Assembly (NCBI GenBank): GCA_020247395.1
Contig: JADCJC010000005.1
Location: 1-55,145, forward strand
Direction of reading: 5' to 3'
DNA: 55,145 nt
From: Rhodocyclaceae bacterium
GTDB lineage: Bacteria; Pseudomonadota; Gammaproteobacteria; Burkholderiales; Usitatibacteraceae
Shown here: positions 53,581-55,145 of the stretch, in pieces
Layout: each line of letters starts with the position of its first letter
Numbering within the stretch: position 1 is the stretch's first letter
Program-made: the position numbers and the translations under genes
Notes under the pieces: generated by a model
Databases searched by the model: none
What the model saw: only the letters and a program-made list of their open reading frames with translations
What the model was told of the DNA's origin: nothing

Positions 53581-55104
53581 ATGACAGTTTACGCAGCTCC
53601 CGGTCAAGCCGGTGCCAAGATTCAATACAAAGCCCACTATGACAACTTCATCGGTGGTAAGTGGACCGCGCCTGTCAAAGGTCAATACTTTGACGTCATC
53701 ACACCAATCAGCGGCAAGGTGTACACAAAGGTGGCCCGTTCTGACTCTTCGGACATAGAGCTTGCACTTGATGCGGCCCACGCCGCTGCCGATAAGTGGG
53801 GTAAGACGGATGCGGCCACTCGCAGCAACATTCTCTTGAAAATCGCTGATCGCATTGAAGCCAACCTTGAACTCTTGGCATATGCTGAAACCATCGATAA
53901 CGGCAAGGCGATTCGCGAAACACTTAACGCCGACATTCCCCTGACTGTGGATCACTTCCGCTACTTTGCGGGCGCTTTGCGTGCCCAAGAGGGCGGCATC
54001 AGTGAAATTGACGAGAATACGATGGCGTATCACATCCACGAACCCCTGGGTGTGGTGGGTCAGATCATTCCTTGGAACTTCCCCATTTTGATGGCCGCAT
54101 GGAAACTGGCCCCCGCGTTGGGCGCTGGCAACTGCGTGGTGTTGAAGCCTGCGGAGTCAACACCGATCTCGATCTTGATCTTGGCCGAGCTGATTGCTGA
54201 CCTGCTTCCGCCGGGCGTGCTCAATATCGTCAACGGCTTTGGTCGTGAGGCTGGCATGCCGTTGGCCAATAGCAAGCGCATCGCCAAGATCGCCTTTACT
54301 GGGTCCACCAGCACTGGGCGCGTGATTGCACAGGCAGCAGCCAACAATCTGATTCCTGCAACGTTAGAGTTGGGCGGTAAGTCACCCAATATCTTCTTTG
54401 CCGACATCATGGACAAAGACGATGGATTCTTGGACAAAGCCATCGAGGGTCTGGTGCTGTTCGCCTTCAACCAAGGTGAGGTGTGTACTTGTCCATCACG
54501 AGCGTTGATCCAGGAAAGCATTTACGACAAGTTCATGGAACGCGTGTTGAAACGTGTCGCCGCGATCAAACATGCCAATCCCTTGGACACTGACAGCATG
54601 ATGGGCGCACAAGCGTCTAAAGAACAACTGACCAAGATCCTTTCTTACCTCGATTTGGGTAGGCAAGAAGGCGCCGAGGTATTGGCAGGTGGCTCACAAG
54701 CCCACCTGGGTGGCGATCTCGAAGGTGGCTACTATGTGCAACCCACCTTGTTCAAAGGTCATAACAAAATGCGCATCTTCCAAGAGGAGATCTTTGGCCC
54801 CGTGTTAGCCGTGACAACCTTCAAAGACGAAGCCGAGGCATTGGCAATCGCCAACGATACGCTGTACGGCTTGGGCGCTGGCGTTTGGAGTCGTAACGGT
54901 AATGTGGCCTACCGGATGGGCCGTGCCATCAAGGCTGGCCGCGTCTGGACCAACTGCTACCACGCCTACCCTGCTCACGCTGCCTTCGGTGGCTACAAAG
55001 AGTCAGGCATCGGTCGTGAAACCCACAAAATGATGCTCGACCACTACCAACAAACCAAAAACTTGCTGGTCAGCTACAGTGAGAGCAAGCTAGGATTCTT
55101 CTAA
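53581..55104 (+). CDS. aldehyde dehydrogenase (ExaC/AcoD type)
   Basis: Encodes 507 residues, ATG at 53581 with AGGAGA upstream. Motifs: [39 protein letters not shown], general-base Glu in [13 protein letters not shown], the cysteine pair in [12 protein letters not shown] and [10 protein letters not shown]. The double-Cys active site and N-terminus are typical of acetaldehyde/short-chain dehydrogenases in ethanol and acetoin use. Distinct from the aldehyde dehydrogenase at 26972. Followed by a hairpin at the window edge. Confidence 0.93.
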   Translation: MTVYAAPGQAGAKIQYKAHYDNFIGGKWTAPVKGQYFDVITPISGKVYTKVARSDSSDIELALDAAHAAADKWGKTDAATRSNILLKIADRIEANLELLAYAETIDNGKAIRETLNADIPLTVDHFRYFAGALRAQEGGISEIDENTMAYHIHEPLGVVGQIIPWNFPILMAAWKLAPALGAGNCVVLKPAESTPISILILAELIADLLPPGVLNIVNGFGREAGMPLANSKRIAKIAFTGSTSTGRVIAQAAANNLIPATLELGGKSPNIFFADIMDKDDGFLDKAIEGLVLFAFNQGEVCTCPSRALIQESIYDKFMERVLKRVAAIKHANPLDTDSMMGAQASKEQLTKILSYLDLGRQEGAEVLAGGSQAHLGGDLEGGYYVQPTLFKGHNKMRIFQEEIFGPVLAVTTFKDEAEALAIANDTLYGLGAGVWSRNGNVAYRMGRAIKAGRVWTNCYHAYPAHAAFGGYKESGIGRETHKMMLDHYQQTKNLLVSYSESKLGFF

Positions 55105-55127
55105 TCGGCGCTTGTATCAACATTCAG

Positions 55128-55145
55128 GGGCGAAGCAATTCGCCC
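55128..55145 (+). terminator. hairpin at the window end, probable terminator
   Basis: GGGCGAA and TTCGCCC arms with a GCAA loop, 24 bp after the dehydrogenase stop. The T-run that would confirm a terminator lies beyond the window. Confidence 0.5.

Overview
The window looks like a betaproteobacterial chromosome segment. The inference rests on gene order and protein type: purM-purN followed by two DUF3108 proteins and an RsmB/NOP methyltransferase, radC-rpmB-rpmG, and fdxA-addB-addA next to trxA-rho. No rRNA, tRNA, CRISPR array, integrase or intact insertion sequence was recognised.

Positions 1-26.7 kb are mostly housekeeping. They hold the 3' end of nadA, a small two-gene module (tandem-repeat protein plus a DUF3365/HAMP membrane protein), an AI-2E/PerM permease, purM, purN, two DUF3108 proteins, an RsmB-type methyltransferase, an MscS channel and a fatty acid desaturase. 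Next come rpmG, rpmB and radC on the minus strand, dut, a DUF192 protein, a small membrane protein, the minus-strand operon fdxA-addB-addA, trxA, rho, and a NarL-type response regulator with a 7TM histidine kinase. A roughly 300-bp composite inverted repeat at 26654-26953 closes this part and supplies the last codons of the kinase gene.

Positions 27-50 kb are an accessory catabolic region. A 12-bp perfect palindrome, TTGTCCGGACAA, occurs five times, at 30599, 36427, 36443, 37100 and 41392, always intergenic and always beside or inside a plausible sigma-70 promoter. These sites would control (a) a minus-strand operon of crotonase, DUF1330 protein, nitrilase and aldehyde dehydrogenase, (b) a divergent alpha/beta-hydrolase-like gene, (c) a TonB-dependent receptor, (d) a small lipocalin-like protein, (e) a tandem alpha/beta-hydrolase fusion, FAD-linked oxidase and two-domain VOC protein, and (f) a long run of HapK-like protein, SDR, PuuE-like deacetylase, CitE-like lyase, MaoC hydratase, acyl-CoA dehydrogenase, two CaiB/BaiF CoA-transferases and an exported VOC protein. 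No DNA-binding regulator for the site lies in the window. Inside the region is also a secreted fusion of FG-GAP repeats, cytochrome c and a PHM-like copper monooxygenase domain.

The likely logic is outer-membrane uptake, oxidation and hydrolysis of an unidentified substrate, CoA activation by CaiB enzymes, then dehydrogenation, hydration and C-C cleavage by acyl-CoA dehydrogenase, MaoC and lyase. The substrate cannot be read from the sequence; the nitrilase and PuuE-like enzymes hint at a C-N bond. The right end carries a VOC protein, an S9 peptidase, a GNAT acetyltransferase and an ExaC/AcoD-type aldehyde dehydrogenase with a possible sigma-54 promoter.
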